Assembly (NCBI RefSeq): GCF_002160145.1
Contig: NZ_NFKA01000005.1
Location: 110,949-174,948, forward strand
Origin: Gemmiger sp. An194
GTDB lineage: Bacteria > Bacillota > Clostridia > Oscillospirales > Ruminococcaceae
DNA length: 64,000 bases
Direction of reading: 5' to 3'
A program made the position numbers and the translations under genes. The notes beneath the pieces are model-generated. The model had not been told where the DNA came from, did not search any database, and was given only the letters and a program-made list of their open reading frames with translations. This document shows, in pieces, positions 43,343-51,880 of this stretch. How positions within the stretch are numbered: the stretch's first letter is position 1; every line of letters begins with the position of its first letter.

Positions 43343-44935
43343 TCATTCCTGTGGGCCGCCAAAGGCCATCAATGCCCGGGCACAGCGCAGCCCATCCACA
43401 GCGGCACTCACGATACCGCCCGCGTAGCCCGCGCCCTCGCCGCAGGGATACAGTCCCGGCAGCGCGGTGCACTGCAGATCCTCCCCGCGCTCCAGTCGCA
43501 CCGGACTGGAGGTACGTGTTTCCAGGCCGGTGAGCACCGCATCTGCCGCGGTATAACCCCGCAGCTTGCGCCCGAAGGCAGAAAGGCCGGTACGCAGCGT
43601 TCCGGCCAGCTCCTCGGGCAGCAGACTGCCCAGATCACAGGCACGAACCCCTCGGTCATAGGTAGGCTCTACCCGACTCAGGTCCAGCCGCCCCTTACCC
43701 TGCAGAAAGCTTTGTACAGTTTCCGCGGGAGCTGCATAACCGCCGCCGCCCGCTACATAGGCCGCCCGCTCCAGCTGGCGCTGGAAGGCGATGGCCTTGG
43801 CCGGGTCCTGGTCAAAATCCCTGCCGTCCACGCTGACCACCACCGCTGCGTTGGCGTTTTTGCCCGCCCGGGCGTGGTAGCTCATGCCGTTGGTGAGCGC
43901 ACCGCCCTCTTCGCTGGCCGAGGCGACCACCTGACCGCCGGGACACATGCAGAAGGTATAGACACAGCGCTCGCCCACATGCTGGCTGAGCTGGTATTCC
44001 CCCCGGGGCAGAGCCGGATGGCCCGCCGCCTGGTGATAAAGACTTTTTTCGATCTCGGTCTGCAGATGCTCCGCCCGGAAGCCCACCGAGAAAGGCTTGC
44101 ATACCAGGGGCAGGCCCTCATTTTGCAGCATCTCGAAGGTATCCCGCGCCGAGTGACCCACCGCCAGAATCAGCGCCGGAGTGGCGATATCTCCGCCGGT
44201 AGTCTGCACACCGCAAAGCTTGCCATTTTCCCGAATCAAGCCGGTGAGGCGGGTGTTGAAGCGCACCTCGCCGCCCAGCTGCTGGATCTCGCCCCGGATG
44301 GACTGGATCACGCCCCGCAGCAGATCAGTGCCCACATGGGGCTTCTGCCGGTAGGCGATCTCGGCCGGTGCACCGTGGCGCAGCAGCGTCTGGGTCACAA
44401 AACCGCACAGCTCGTCGTTGATGCGGGTGGTCAGCTTACCGTCGGAAAAGGTGCCCGCGCCGCCTTCACCAAACTGGATGTTGGCGTTGGGGTCCAGCTG
44501 ACCGGTGGCGGAGAAGTGCTCCACCGCCTTGACCCGCTCCTCCAGAGCCGGGCCACGCTCCAGCACGATGGGCCGGTACCCCGCCCGGGCCAGAGCCAGC
44601 GCGGCAAACAAACCTGCCGGACCGAGGCCGCACACCACAGGGCGCCCGCCCAGCGGTGTTTTTGCGATTTCAGGCCGGAATTCCACCTGCTTGGATATAG
44701 CAACGCAGGGCGCGGCCCCGGCCAAGGCCGGTTCCGCACCCTCGTTTCTCAAGGTGATGGCGATGGTATACACCAGCACGGGCTTGCCGTGCCGGGCATC
44801 CACCGAAAGTTTTGCCACCCCCGCGCTGGCCACCTGGCTTTCAGGCAGGCGCAGGGTTTTCAAGGCCATGGCTTTGGCCTGCTGCTCGGGCTGGGGTACA
44901 TTCAGCCCCACCCGAAGCCCTCGAATCAACAGCAT
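43343..44935 (-). CDS. FAD-dependent oxidoreductase (NAD(FAD)-utilizing dehydrogenase family)
   Basis: A 530-residue flavoprotein. After a roughly 90-residue N-terminal domain comes the FAD motif PVVCGLGPAGLFAALALARAGYRPIVLERG (GxGPAG), then GGAGTFSDGKLTT and a C-terminal PCGEGAGYAGGIVSAAVDG, all characteristic of this family. It is widespread in Clostridia downstream of ybbR/cdaR and before glmM, but its reaction is unknown. The start follows GGGAGC with 9 bases to the cdaR stop. Confidence 0.88.
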   Translation of the reverse strand: MLLIRGLRVGLNVPQPEQQAKAMALKTLRLPESQVASAGVAKLSVDARHGKPVLVYTIAITLRNEGAEPALAGAAPCVAISKQVEFRPEIAKTPLGGRPVVCGLGPAGLFAALALARAGYRPIVLERGPALEERVKAVEHFSATGQLDPNANIQFGEGGAGTFSDGKLTTRINDELCGFVTQTLLRHGAPAEIAYRQKPHVGTDLLRGVIQSIRGEIQQLGGEVRFNTRLTGLIRENGKLCGVQTTGGDIATPALILAVGHSARDTFEMLQNEGLPLVCKPFSVGFRAEHLQTEIEKSLYHQAAGHPALPRGEYQLSQHVGERCVYTFCMCPGGQVVASASEEGGALTNGMSYHARAGKNANAAVVVSVDGRDFDQDPAKAIAFQRQLERAAYVAGGGGYAAPAETVQSFLQGKGRLDLSRVEPTYDRGVRACDLGSLLPEELAGTLRTGLSAFGRKLRGYTAADAVLTGLETRTSSPVRLERGEDLQCTALPGLYPCGEGAGYAGGIVSAAVDGLRCARALMAFGGPQE

Positions 44936-44944
44936 ATTTTCTGA

Positions 44945-46219
44945 TCAGCTCCCGGAATTTACTGTGATGGAACACTCTACCGAATAGCTGCCCACTGCGA
45001 AAATGGTGCTGGAAGAGGGTACCGATATGGAGGCCGAAAGGTTCTCCGTGCCTGCGACCACCTGGCTCTGGCTCATATCCACCGTGGCCACCACGCTGCT
45101 GGGAGACAGCTTCTCCAGCTCTTCCTCGGGGCCGATCAGGGTCACGTTCGCAACCTTGGTGTCGTTCACCGTCACGTTGTAGCCATCCGGCAGATTGACA
45201 GCGCGGATATTCGCCACATTCAGGGTCCGGCTTGCAAGGCCGGTGGTGTCGAAGCTCAGGGTAATGGTCTTCACATTGTTCTTGCTTTCCACACCCTTGG
45301 GCAGGTTCACGGTGAGGCTGTAGGACTTATCCAGCTCGAAGGTGGACAGATCAAAGTCGCTTACCGCCAGTTCGGTCAGGCTTTCCAGCGTCTCGGGGCG
45401 GCCGCTCACCACCATGGTCTCCTGGGACAGGGTGTAGTTCAGACTATTCAGGTCAAAGCCCTCCGGCACGTTGATGAAGTTCACCGCCAGGGGCAGTTCC
45501 TTGGTCTGATAAATATTGATGGTCACATCCACCACCTTGGTATCCATGGTGGTGTACTGCAGGCTCAGAGGCTGACCCTGAGCATCCTGCGCCTCCAGTG
45601 CAACCGTCTTGATCTTGCTTTCCGACATGTTCTCCAGGTCAGAGCTGGACTCCACCCGGGCCACGATCCGGTCGATGCTGTCCACCTCACTGGCCGGGCC
45701 GCTCACGGTCACCGAGCTGGGGGAAGCCACGGTGCCCTGCAGGATGTAGCCGTCCGCGATGGTCAGATCGCTGGCCTGCACCTGTACGGTAAAGGTCTTT
45801 TCCTCCACGGAATCGAACACCACGGTGACCCGCTCATCCTTATTCACGGTGGCCTTTACCTGGCTGGCGCTGTCCCGCACCAGCACACGCAGGGGAAGCG
45901 TTACCTCGCCGGGGCCGTTCACCGAAGAATAATCCGGATAAACCACAAAGTCTTCCGCCTTCAGGCCGCTCAGGTCATACCCGTTGCCCTCCAGCTTCAG
46001 AGAAACATTCTTTTGGGGATTATTCACGATATCCAGCCCTTTGCTGGTATAGCTTGTGGAGTTGTAATTAAAATCCACCGGCACATTGTAAATGGTGAAG
46101 GTGGAGTTGGGGTTGATCACCATGGTAACTACCATCCACATTGCCACCGCCAGCAGGATGGACAGCGGAATGGAAAAACGCCGGTCGTCCAGCAGAGATT
46201 TATCTTTGTCCTTTTTCAT
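44945..46219 (-). CDS. cdaR: YbbR-domain regulator of diadenylate cyclase (CdaR)
   Basis: A 424-residue protein with a short basic cytoplasmic end, one membrane helix (IPLSILLAVAMWMVVTMVI, residues 16-36) and four YbbR repeats outside the membrane, each beginning with a P-V-x-F-type strand. CdaR binds and modulates the CdaA cyclase. Start follows GGAG and overlaps the cdaA end by 20 bases. Confidence 0.92.
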   Translation of the reverse strand: MKKDKDKSLLDDRRFSIPLSILLAVAMWMVVTMVINPNSTFTIYNVPVDFNYNSTSYTSKGLDIVNNPQKNVSLKLEGNGYDLSGLKAEDFVVYPDYSSVNGPGEVTLPLRVLVRDSASQVKATVNKDERVTVVFDSVEEKTFTVQVQASDLTIADGYILQGTVASPSSVTVSGPASEVDSIDRIVARVESSSDLENMSESKIKTVALEAQDAQGQPLSLQYTTMDTKVVDVTINIYQTKELPLAVNFINVPEGFDLNSLNYTLSQETMVVSGRPETLESLTELAVSDFDLSTFELDKSYSLTVNLPKGVESKNNVKTITLSFDTTGLASRTLNVANIRAVNLPDGYNVTVNDTKVANVTLIGPEEELEKLSPSSVVATVDMSQSQVVAGTENLSASISVPSSSTIFAVGSYSVECSITVNSGS

Positions 46220-47081
46220 TCTTTTTTCTCCAGAAAGAAGATTTTTTAGGAGTGTCCTGCTGTTCGGGAGGAACCAGCTCCTCCTGCAGCAGATTGAACA
46301 GATTCTGACGGTCCAGCCGACGGATCAGCACGCCGTTCTTTGCCAGCGAGATGATGCCGGTCTCTTCACTGACCACCACCACCACCGCGTCGGAGTTTTC
46401 GCTCATGCCCAGCGCCGCCCGGTGACGGGTACCCATATCCTTGCCGATCTCCAGATTATCCGAAAGAGGGAGCACACAGCCGGCCGCCTTCAGCATACCG
46501 TCCCGCACCACTACGGCACCGTCGTGCAGCGGGGTACCTTCGTAAAAAATGGTGCCCAGCATTTCCCGGTTCACATCGCCGTTCAGCGGGGTGCCGGTGC
46601 GGATGATCTCGGACAGATTGGTGTTGCGCTCCAGCACGATCAGCGCGCCGGTGTTGGTGTCGGACAACTGCTCCGCGGCGTCGCAGATGGCCAGGCAGGC
46701 GTTCTGCCACTGGGCACGCAGGCCCGGGTCCATTCGGCGGCTGCGCAGCAGCTTGGACGCCCATTTGTCCGTGCGGCCCATCTGCTCCAGCGCCCGGCGA
46801 AGCTCCGGCTGGAACAATACCACCAGCGCCAGGATACCAACCTGCAGCACGCTGTTCATGACCCACATCACGGTGCGCAGCCCCAGGATATACGCCAGCG
46901 CATAGACCGCAACCACAACAACCGCGCCCTTGGCCAGCTGTGCGGCCCGGGTCTTGCGGATCACTGCCAGCAGCTCGTAGATCACGAAGGCGACGATGGC
47001 AATATCCAGAATATTCTGCGGCTGCAGCCAGATGGACATCAAATTGCCCACAAACTGGCTGATTTCAAACCCATTCGCCAC
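46200..47081 (-). CDS. cdaA: Diadenylate cyclase CdaA
   Basis: A 293-residue membrane-bound c-di-AMP synthase. Three N-terminal helices (about 25-100) precede the DAC domain with the DGAVVV and GTRHRAALG motifs that bind ATP. c-di-AMP controls osmolyte uptake and wall homeostasis. Start is GTG (47081) behind AGGAGG with 7 bases. It heads a run of ten genes down to the nucleoside kinase. The promoter lies 140 bases upstream and the leader is structured. Confidence 0.96.
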   Translation of the reverse strand: MANGFEISQFVGNLMSIWLQPQNILDIAIVAFVIYELLAVIRKTRAAQLAKGAVVVVAVYALAYILGLRTVMWVMNSVLQVGILALVVLFQPELRRALEQMGRTDKWASKLLRSRRMDPGLRAQWQNACLAICDAAEQLSDTNTGALIVLERNTNLSEIIRTGTPLNGDVNREMLGTIFYEGTPLHDGAVVVRDGMLKAAGCVLPLSDNLEIGKDMGTRHRAALGMSENSDAVVVVVSEETGIISLAKNGVLIRRLDRQNLFNLLQEELVPPEQQDTPKKSSFWRKKNEKGQR

Positions 47082-47219
47082 AAAAAAACCTCCTGTTTGC
47101 GTCGATCCGGCCCGTTGGTCCGGCGGCGCAGTGTTTCAAAACTCCATGTGATTTCTATATGGCGTGCCCCGGTCAGCTCTGCCGGATCACACACCATATC
47201 TGCGCATGTTACCATTGTT

Positions 47220-47248
47220 AGTATATCACACGCCCGCAGGCTTGAAAA
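47220..47248 (-). promoter_or_regulatory. Probable promoter of the cdaA operon
   Basis: On the minus strand, TTTTCA (47243-47248) and TATACT (47220-47225) are separated by 17 bases, with TG at the extended -10 position (TGATATACT). Confidence 0.55.
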
Positions 47249-47268
47249 CCTTTTTTTGGGTCTGCCGG

Positions 47269-48381
47269 TCAGCGGGTGATCAGCGCCACTGCGTGTACCG
47301 CGATGCCCTCACCCGCGCCGGTAAAGCCCAGTTTTTCCTCGGTGGTAGCTTTCACACTCACCTGCTCTTCGGAAATGCTGAAGGCTTCGGCCAGATTCCG
47401 GCGCATGGTGGGAATGTGGGGTGCCAACTTGGGCGCCTGGCACAGGATGGTGGAGTCGATGTTTTCGATTTTCCAGCCCTGTTCCGCCATCAGGCGGGCC
47501 ACATGCCGGGCCAGCTCCAGGCTGTCCGCTCCCTTGTAGGCGGGGTCGGTATCCGGAAAATGCTTGCCGATGTCGCCCAGCGCAGCAGCACCCAGCACCG
47601 CATCCATCACTGCGTGAGCCAGCACGTCCGCATCGGAATGACCCAGCAGGCCCTTCTCGTAGGGGATATCCACCCCGCCCAGAATCAGCCGGCGGCCCTC
47701 CACCAACTTATGTACGTCGTATCCGTGACCAATGCGCATGCTTGTCTCTCCTTTCAGGTCCTCAGGTGTGGTGATCTTATAGTTTGCGTAGTCGCCCGCG
47801 GTCAGCACCACCGTCCGGCCTGCCTGCTCGAACAGCTGGCAGTCGTCGGTAATGGAATCGTCCGCCGCGTGGGCCAGCAGCTCCAGATACAGCGCCCGGT
47901 CAAAGCACTGGGGCGTCTGCACTGCGAACAGAGTCTCGCGGGGAGGAGTCCCCTTCACCCGGCCGTCCTCTGCCTGCTTGATGGTGTCCTTCATCGGCAC
48001 CGCCGGGGCCGCCGCACCGATGCTTGCCGCTGCCTCCAACGCCTGCGTGATCACTGCCTCGCTCACAAAGGGGCGGGCCGCGTCATGGATGGCCACCAGC
48101 TCACCGCTGGCCGCGCTCACGCCGTTGCGCACGCTGATCGCCCGGGTGGCTCCGCCGCGCACCAGGGTCACTGGCTTTTCACAGGCAGCTGCCGCCGCAC
48201 GGGCGGGGCCATCGTTCTCGCCGGTCACCAGCACGATGTCCTTCACCAGCGGGTGCCGGTCGAAGGCCCGCAGACTCATTTCCAGCACGGTGCCTCCGGA
48301 AATTCGGCAGGAAAGTTTATCAAAGCCCATCCGGCGGGAAGAACCGGCGGCCACAATCACAGCGGTAACTGTTTTATTCAT
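47269..48381 (-). CDS. ispDF: Fused IspD-IspF isoprenoid enzyme
   Basis: A 370-residue bifunctional MEP-pathway protein. Residues 1-213 are IspD ([46 protein letters not shown]); residues 214-370 are IspF ([46 protein letters not shown]). IspD makes CDP-methylerythritol; IspF makes the cyclodiphosphate two steps later. Start MNKTVTA follows AGGAGG. An internal AAAGGAG-8-ATG at 47739 could also give free IspF. TATAAT at 48452-48457 is a possible -10 with a poor -35. Confidence 0.96.
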   Translation of the reverse strand: MNKTVTAVIVAAGSSRRMGFDKLSCRISGGTVLEMSLRAFDRHPLVKDIVLVTGENDGPARAAAAACEKPVTLVRGGATRAISVRNGVSAASGELVAIHDAARPFVSEAVITQALEAAASIGAAAPAVPMKDTIKQAEDGRVKGTPPRETLFAVQTPQCFDRALYLELLAHAADDSITDDCQLFEQAGRTVVLTAGDYANYKITTPEDLKGETSMRIGHGYDVHKLVEGRRLILGGVDIPYEKGLLGHSDADVLAHAVMDAVLGAAALGDIGKHFPDTDPAYKGADSLELARHVARLMAEQGWKIENIDSTILCQAPKLAPHIPTMRRNLAEAFSISEEQVSVKATTEEKLGFTGAGEGIAVHAVALITR

Positions 48382-48507
48382 GCTTGGTGCCTCCTGGCGC
48401 GGAATCGCCCGTCCTGCAAAGCGTTCCGCTTTCATTCTTTATAACAGATACATTATATCGTATCCTGCTCTAAAAATCCACCAGGTGCACACCACCCGCG
48501 CACAAAA

Positions 48508-48546
48508 AACAGGCCGCCTCGGCACCATATGCCGAAACGGCCCGTT
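48508..48546 (-). terminator. Terminator after spo0A
   Basis: On the minus strand, GGGCCGTTTCGGC...GCCGAGGCGGCCTG is followed by TTTTTTG. Confidence 0.8.
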
Positions 48547-48569
48547 CTCTCCCCCGCCTTTTTCCCTTC

Positions 48570-49322
48570 TCAGGCCTGGCGCTGCTTTTTGTCCAGCCGC
48601 ATCCGGTCGCTGATCATGGCCACAAACTCCGAATTGGTGGGCTTGCCCCGCAGGTTATGGATGGTATAACCGAAGTAGCTGTTCAGCGTATCCACATCAC
48701 CCCGGTCCCAGGCCACCTCGATGGCGTGGCGGATGGCCCGCTCCACCCGGCTGGCGGTGGTTCCGTTCTGCTTGGCAATTTCCGGATACAGCCGCTTGGT
48801 CACCGCGTTGATGTAATCCTGGTCCTCCATGGTCAGAAGGATGGCATCCCGCAAAAACTGGTAGCCCTTGATGTGAGCAGGCACTCCGATTTGGTGCAGG
48901 ATCTCGCTGACCCGTACCTCATCATTGCCGGTGCCGATCTGCCGGTGCACCGGTGCCTTGCCCAGAGCCTTCATCGCCCGGCCTGCCAGAATCTGCTCGT
49001 CGAAGGGGCGTACATAATAAAAGGCAAACCCGCTTTCCAGCAGTTCCTGTTCCGCCGCCTCGTTCTGGAAGGGACCGGTGGCAAAGAATACGGCGCTGCC
49101 TCCCTGGGCCTCGTAGCGCTGCTTTACTGCCAGTGCGTCCAGCCCGGGCATGAACACCTCCAGCAGCACTGCGCGAGGCCGGTATTCCAGCATTTTCTCC
49201 AGTACCTGCGTACCGTCCTTCGGGCACACAACAACCTCCATACCGCGGCCTTCCAGCGCGGCAACGCAGGCGGCAGTGGCCGCTTCGCCCAGATCGGTCA
49301 TCAAAAACTTCATGGTTTCCAT
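48570..49322 (-). CDS. spo0A: Spo0A response regulator with degenerate receiver
   Basis: A 250-residue Spo0A. The C-terminal effector domain (about 140-250) is fully recognisable: ILHQIGVPAHIKGYQFLRDAI, YPEIAKQNGTTASRVERAIRHAIEVAWDRG (recognition helix SRVERAIRHAIE), and NSEFVAMISDRMRL. The receiver is atypical: Asp in the acidic pocket is retained at 10 but 11 is Leu; the phospho-acceptor position reads LLEVFMP, with Glu55 in place of Asp; Lys before PFD is Arg105; Thr82 remains. It probably binds 0A boxes but cannot be phosphorylated normally; Glu may mimic the active form. It lies near spoIVB as in other Firmicutes. Start follows AGGAGG. Confidence 0.92.
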   Translation of the reverse strand: METMKFLMTDLGEAATAACVAALEGRGMEVVVCPKDGTQVLEKMLEYRPRAVLLEVFMPGLDALAVKQRYEAQGGSAVFFATGPFQNEAAEQELLESGFAFYYVRPFDEQILAGRAMKALGKAPVHRQIGTGNDEVRVSEILHQIGVPAHIKGYQFLRDAILLTMEDQDYINAVTKRLYPEIAKQNGTTASRVERAIRHAIEVAWDRGDVDTLNSYFGYTIHNLRGKPTNSEFVAMISDRMRLDKKQRQA

Positions 49323-49388
49323 TGTTGCTTCCTCCTGTTTTTACATCCGTTTTGCGGGTGGTTTCGCTGTGTTGTTTTAACAATGGAA

Positions 49389-49417
49389 ATTTTACCATAT
49401 ATTTCCAGCTATTGCAA
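49389..49417 (-). promoter_or_regulatory. Sigma-A promoter of spo0A
   Basis: On the minus strand, TTGCAA (49412-49417) and TAAAAT (49389-49394) are separated by 17 bases. Direct repeats of ATATGGTAAA overlap the -10 and lie 42 bases upstream of it. Confidence 0.65.
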
Positions 49418-49548
49418 TAGTTAATTCCAGTTTTTACCATATTATTGGAAATATTTTCCTGATTCTTTTCTCCTTTTTTCGGCTCCTTGTGCACAAAACT
49501 GCTGGGTTTCCCCTTTGTCCGGCAAATCATGTCCCCCAGGAAAACTAA

Positions 49549-49584
49549 AACGCAGCCCTGTACACATTGGCACCTGGCTGCGTT
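49549..49584 (-). terminator. Terminator after the frameshifted membrane-protein gene
   Basis: AACGCAGCC...GGCTGCGTT is followed on the minus strand by TTAGTTTTCC. Confidence 0.5.
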
Positions 49585-49635
49585 GCTGCTATTTTTATAT
49601 GTAATATCGGGCATTCCGCTGTGGCTGCTGTTTTT

Positions 49636-50102
49636 TCAGACCTGCTTTCTCCTCTCCCAGGCATAGCCGAGCCCAAAGACCACGATCATGTAAAGAACTG
49701 CAATCACCTGCAGTGCCAGTGCGGTTGCCTCGCCAATAAAATTAGGCTGGGATTCAAACAACATTGCCAGTCTTCCGAAAAGATAAGTGGGCGTAGCCGC
49801 AGAAAACATCTGCGACGCCGCCACCAGGAACAGATTCACATTTTCCTCCGGCAAAAGAACACGCTGCCACACATATACCACCAGCGACAGAAACCCCGTT
49901 GCATTCCCTATAAGAAGCGAGCGCAGCACATTCCATCCGATGCGGGCATACCGTCCTCCGAGATAAAACCAGAACACCGTTGTGGCCAGAGGCAGCAAAA
50001 AAAGAGGAGCGAACCGATCACAGGCAGGCGCAAGGTAAAATTCACAACAAGTCCGACCGCGACTGGAACCAGCGTCAGTAAAACCAGCGTACTTTTCTTC
50101 AT
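49636..50102 (-). pseudogene. Frameshifted small membrane protein between spoIVB and spo0A
   Basis: Two overlapping frames make one plausible protein of about 155 residues. The first (from ATG 50102, behind AAGGAG) encodes KKSTLVLLTLVPVAVGLV and a hydrophobic stretch ending LLFF; the second continues LPLATTVFWFYLGGRYARIG with three further membrane segments. The switch falls at a run of seven T (plus strand A 49997-50003); eight would restore one frame. It was not recognised as a known family. Slippage could restore expression, so it may be a phase-variable gene, a true pseudogene, or a sequence error. Confidence 0.6.
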
Positions 50103-50226
50103 ACTGCTCACTCCTTTTTCAATTCCGATCGGAGTTTTCTCTTACTATTATTATAATACTATCCCTATCTGCTGTTGTCAGCCCTGTTTTTACAATTATG
50201 TAAGGCAGCCTGCCCGGCTGCCAATT

Positions 50227-51450
50227 TTACTCGCCAGATTTTATCGAGAGTGAGCCGTCCGCCGTTTCCAGCATGGTCTGGGCGAAGATGCCGTAGCCGC
50301 GGGTAGGGTCGTTCACCAGCACATGAGTCACCGCCCCCACCAGCTTGCCGTCCTGCTCGATGGGACTGCCGCTCATCCCCTGCACGATACCTCCGGTGGC
50401 ACTCAGCAGCTGCGGGTCCGTCACCCGGATGACCATATTCCGGTTGGGGTCCTCCTGCCCAAGGGAAACCCGCTCGATCTCCACATCGTACCACTGTGGG
50501 GTAGTGCCCTCCAGTGTGGTAAGGATGCGGGCCGGACCGCATCGCACCTCCTGCACCTGTGCTACGATCATATCCTGCCCGCTGCACAGCACCCGAATGT
50601 TCCCATAAACCCCGGTGGCCCCATTGACCAGAATGTCTCCCATGGCGATCTGACTGGTAAAACGCCCCTTCAGCTCGCCAGGCACCCCAGCCTCTCCTTT
50701 TTCATAGCCGGTGATAGTCACCGGGGCAATCTCGCCGCTGCGCAGGGCAATACTCTGACCGGTATCCGCATCGCTGATCGGGTGTCCAAGGCCACCGTAT
50801 ATGCCGATGGAATTGTCCACAAAGGTAAGGGTGCCGATGCCTGCGGAGGAATCCCGCACCCACATGCCTGCCCGCCAGGAGCCGCTTTCCTCATCCCGCA
50901 CCGGTTCCAGGGTGGCGGTATGCTGCTCACCTCCGCGCTGGTAAATCACCTCCACCGGACGGCCTGCGGCTTCCTGCAGAGCATCGGCCACATCCTGATT
51001 GTCGTGGGTGTCCGCTCCATCAATGGACAAAATACGATCGCCGATTTTCAGTCCGGCGCTTTTTGCCGGGTTTGCGCCGCCACCCGGGGCCGGAATGTCG
51101 GTAAATCCTACGATCGTTGCACCTTCGGCAAACATTTTGATTCCGAAGGGTGTACCGCACACGGTTACAGCCCGCTGGTCCACTGCCACCGCGCGCACGG
51201 TCTTCACCGGAATGCGGCCCAGTATGCTCAAGGTTACATTGTAGCTGCTGCCCACAGGCACTGCGCCTGCCTGGGCGGCACCGCCTTGCTGCATGGGCTG
51301 CAGCCAGGGCAGCTGTGCAATGCGCAATGTCTGCCCCTGCTCCACCAGAAAGGTATCGGGCAGCTGGCAATACAGATATCCCCAGCCGCACACGAACAAC
51401 GCGCCGACCGCCGCAAGGGCAGCAAGACCGCGCCGGACCCAGTGAATCAT
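50227..51450 (-). CDS. spoIVB: SpoIVB serine peptidase (S55)
   Basis: A 407-residue exported sporulation peptidase. One N-terminal membrane anchor (residues 8-26), a PDZ domain (about 105-180, SAGLKIGDRILSIDGAD), and the S55 domain with the catalytic His in GGLGHPISD and Ser in GIVQGMSGSPIEQDGKLVGAVTHVL. In Bacillus it activates pro-sigma-K processing from the forespore. Start follows AAAGGAG. The frameshifted gene and spo0A lie downstream in the same direction; spo0A has its own promoter. Confidence 0.93.
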   Translation of the reverse strand: MIHWVRRGLAALAAVGALFVCGWGYLYCQLPDTFLVEQGQTLRIAQLPWLQPMQQGGAAQAGAVPVGSSYNVTLSILGRIPVKTVRAVAVDQRAVTVCGTPFGIKMFAEGATIVGFTDIPAPGGGANPAKSAGLKIGDRILSIDGADTHDNQDVADALQEAAGRPVEVIYQRGGEQHTATLEPVRDEESGSWRAGMWVRDSSAGIGTLTFVDNSIGIYGGLGHPISDADTGQSIALRSGEIAPVTITGYEKGEAGVPGELKGRFTSQIAMGDILVNGATGVYGNIRVLCSGQDMIVAQVQEVRCGPARILTTLEGTTPQWYDVEIERVSLGQEDPNRNMVIRVTDPQLLSATGGIVQGMSGSPIEQDGKLVGAVTHVLVNDPTRGYGIFAQTMLETADGSLSIKSGE

Positions 51451-51550
51451 ACCAAACGCTCCTTTGAAAATGGTCTTATGGTTCAGTATGTACCGTTTGG
51501 GGCCATTTCATGTAAGCAGGTAAAACGTAGGGCAGCCTCCGGGCTTTTGA

Positions 51551-51579
51551 TTGACAAAACCAGCCGGGTCTGATATAGT
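51551..51579 (+). promoter_or_regulatory. Promoter of tRNA-Leu(UAG)
   Basis: Perfect TTGACA (51551-51556) and TATAGT (51574-51579) with 17 bases between, about 100 bases before the tRNA. Confidence 0.75.
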
Positions 51580-51682
51580 AAAAGCACATTCCCCGTATTT
51601 TATACACGGAATGCATGCGGATCAGGCGTTTTGCCCCGCCTCGGGTGTCCTCCCCGGGTGAAAATAGAGGATTTTTTCTTGT

Positions 51683-51766
51683 GCGGATATGGCGGAATTG
51701 GCAGACGCGCTGGTTTTAGGGTCCAGTGTCCAAGACGTGCAGGTTCAAGTCCTGTTATCCGCACCA
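51683..51766 (+). tRNA. tRNA-Leu (anticodon UAG)
   Basis: Acceptor stem GCGGATA/TATCCGC, encoded CCA, Leu-type long variable arm, T-loop GGTTCAAGTCC. The anticodon loop TTTAGGG gives UAG. The last anticodon-stem pair is a T-T mismatch. Confidence 0.93.
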
Positions 51767-51767
51767 A

Positions 51768-51797
51768 AAAGCCCAGCCGATTGGCTGGGCTTTTTTC
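51768..51797 (+). terminator. Terminator of tRNA-Leu(UAG)
   Basis: AAGCCCAGCC, GATT, GGCTGGGCTT, then TTTT; begins right after CCA. Confidence 0.9.
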
Positions 51798-51804
51798 TGT
51801 TTAT

Positions 51805-51834
51805 TTGGTGCTTTTGCCCACAAAATGATATAAT
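51805..51834 (+). promoter_or_regulatory. Probable promoter of the lipoprotein gene
   Basis: TTGGTG (51805-51810) and perfect TATAAT (51829-51834) with 18 bases between. Confidence 0.55.
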
Positions 51835-51880
51835 GGAAGCAAACAGCAAGCCTCCACACATTCAAACGAGGTGAAGTGCC

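Noticed and set aside
51631..51874. Frames over tRNA-Leu(UAG) such as ELADALVLGSSVQDVQVQVL
   Set aside because: Translation of tRNA sequence; a frequent false gene call.
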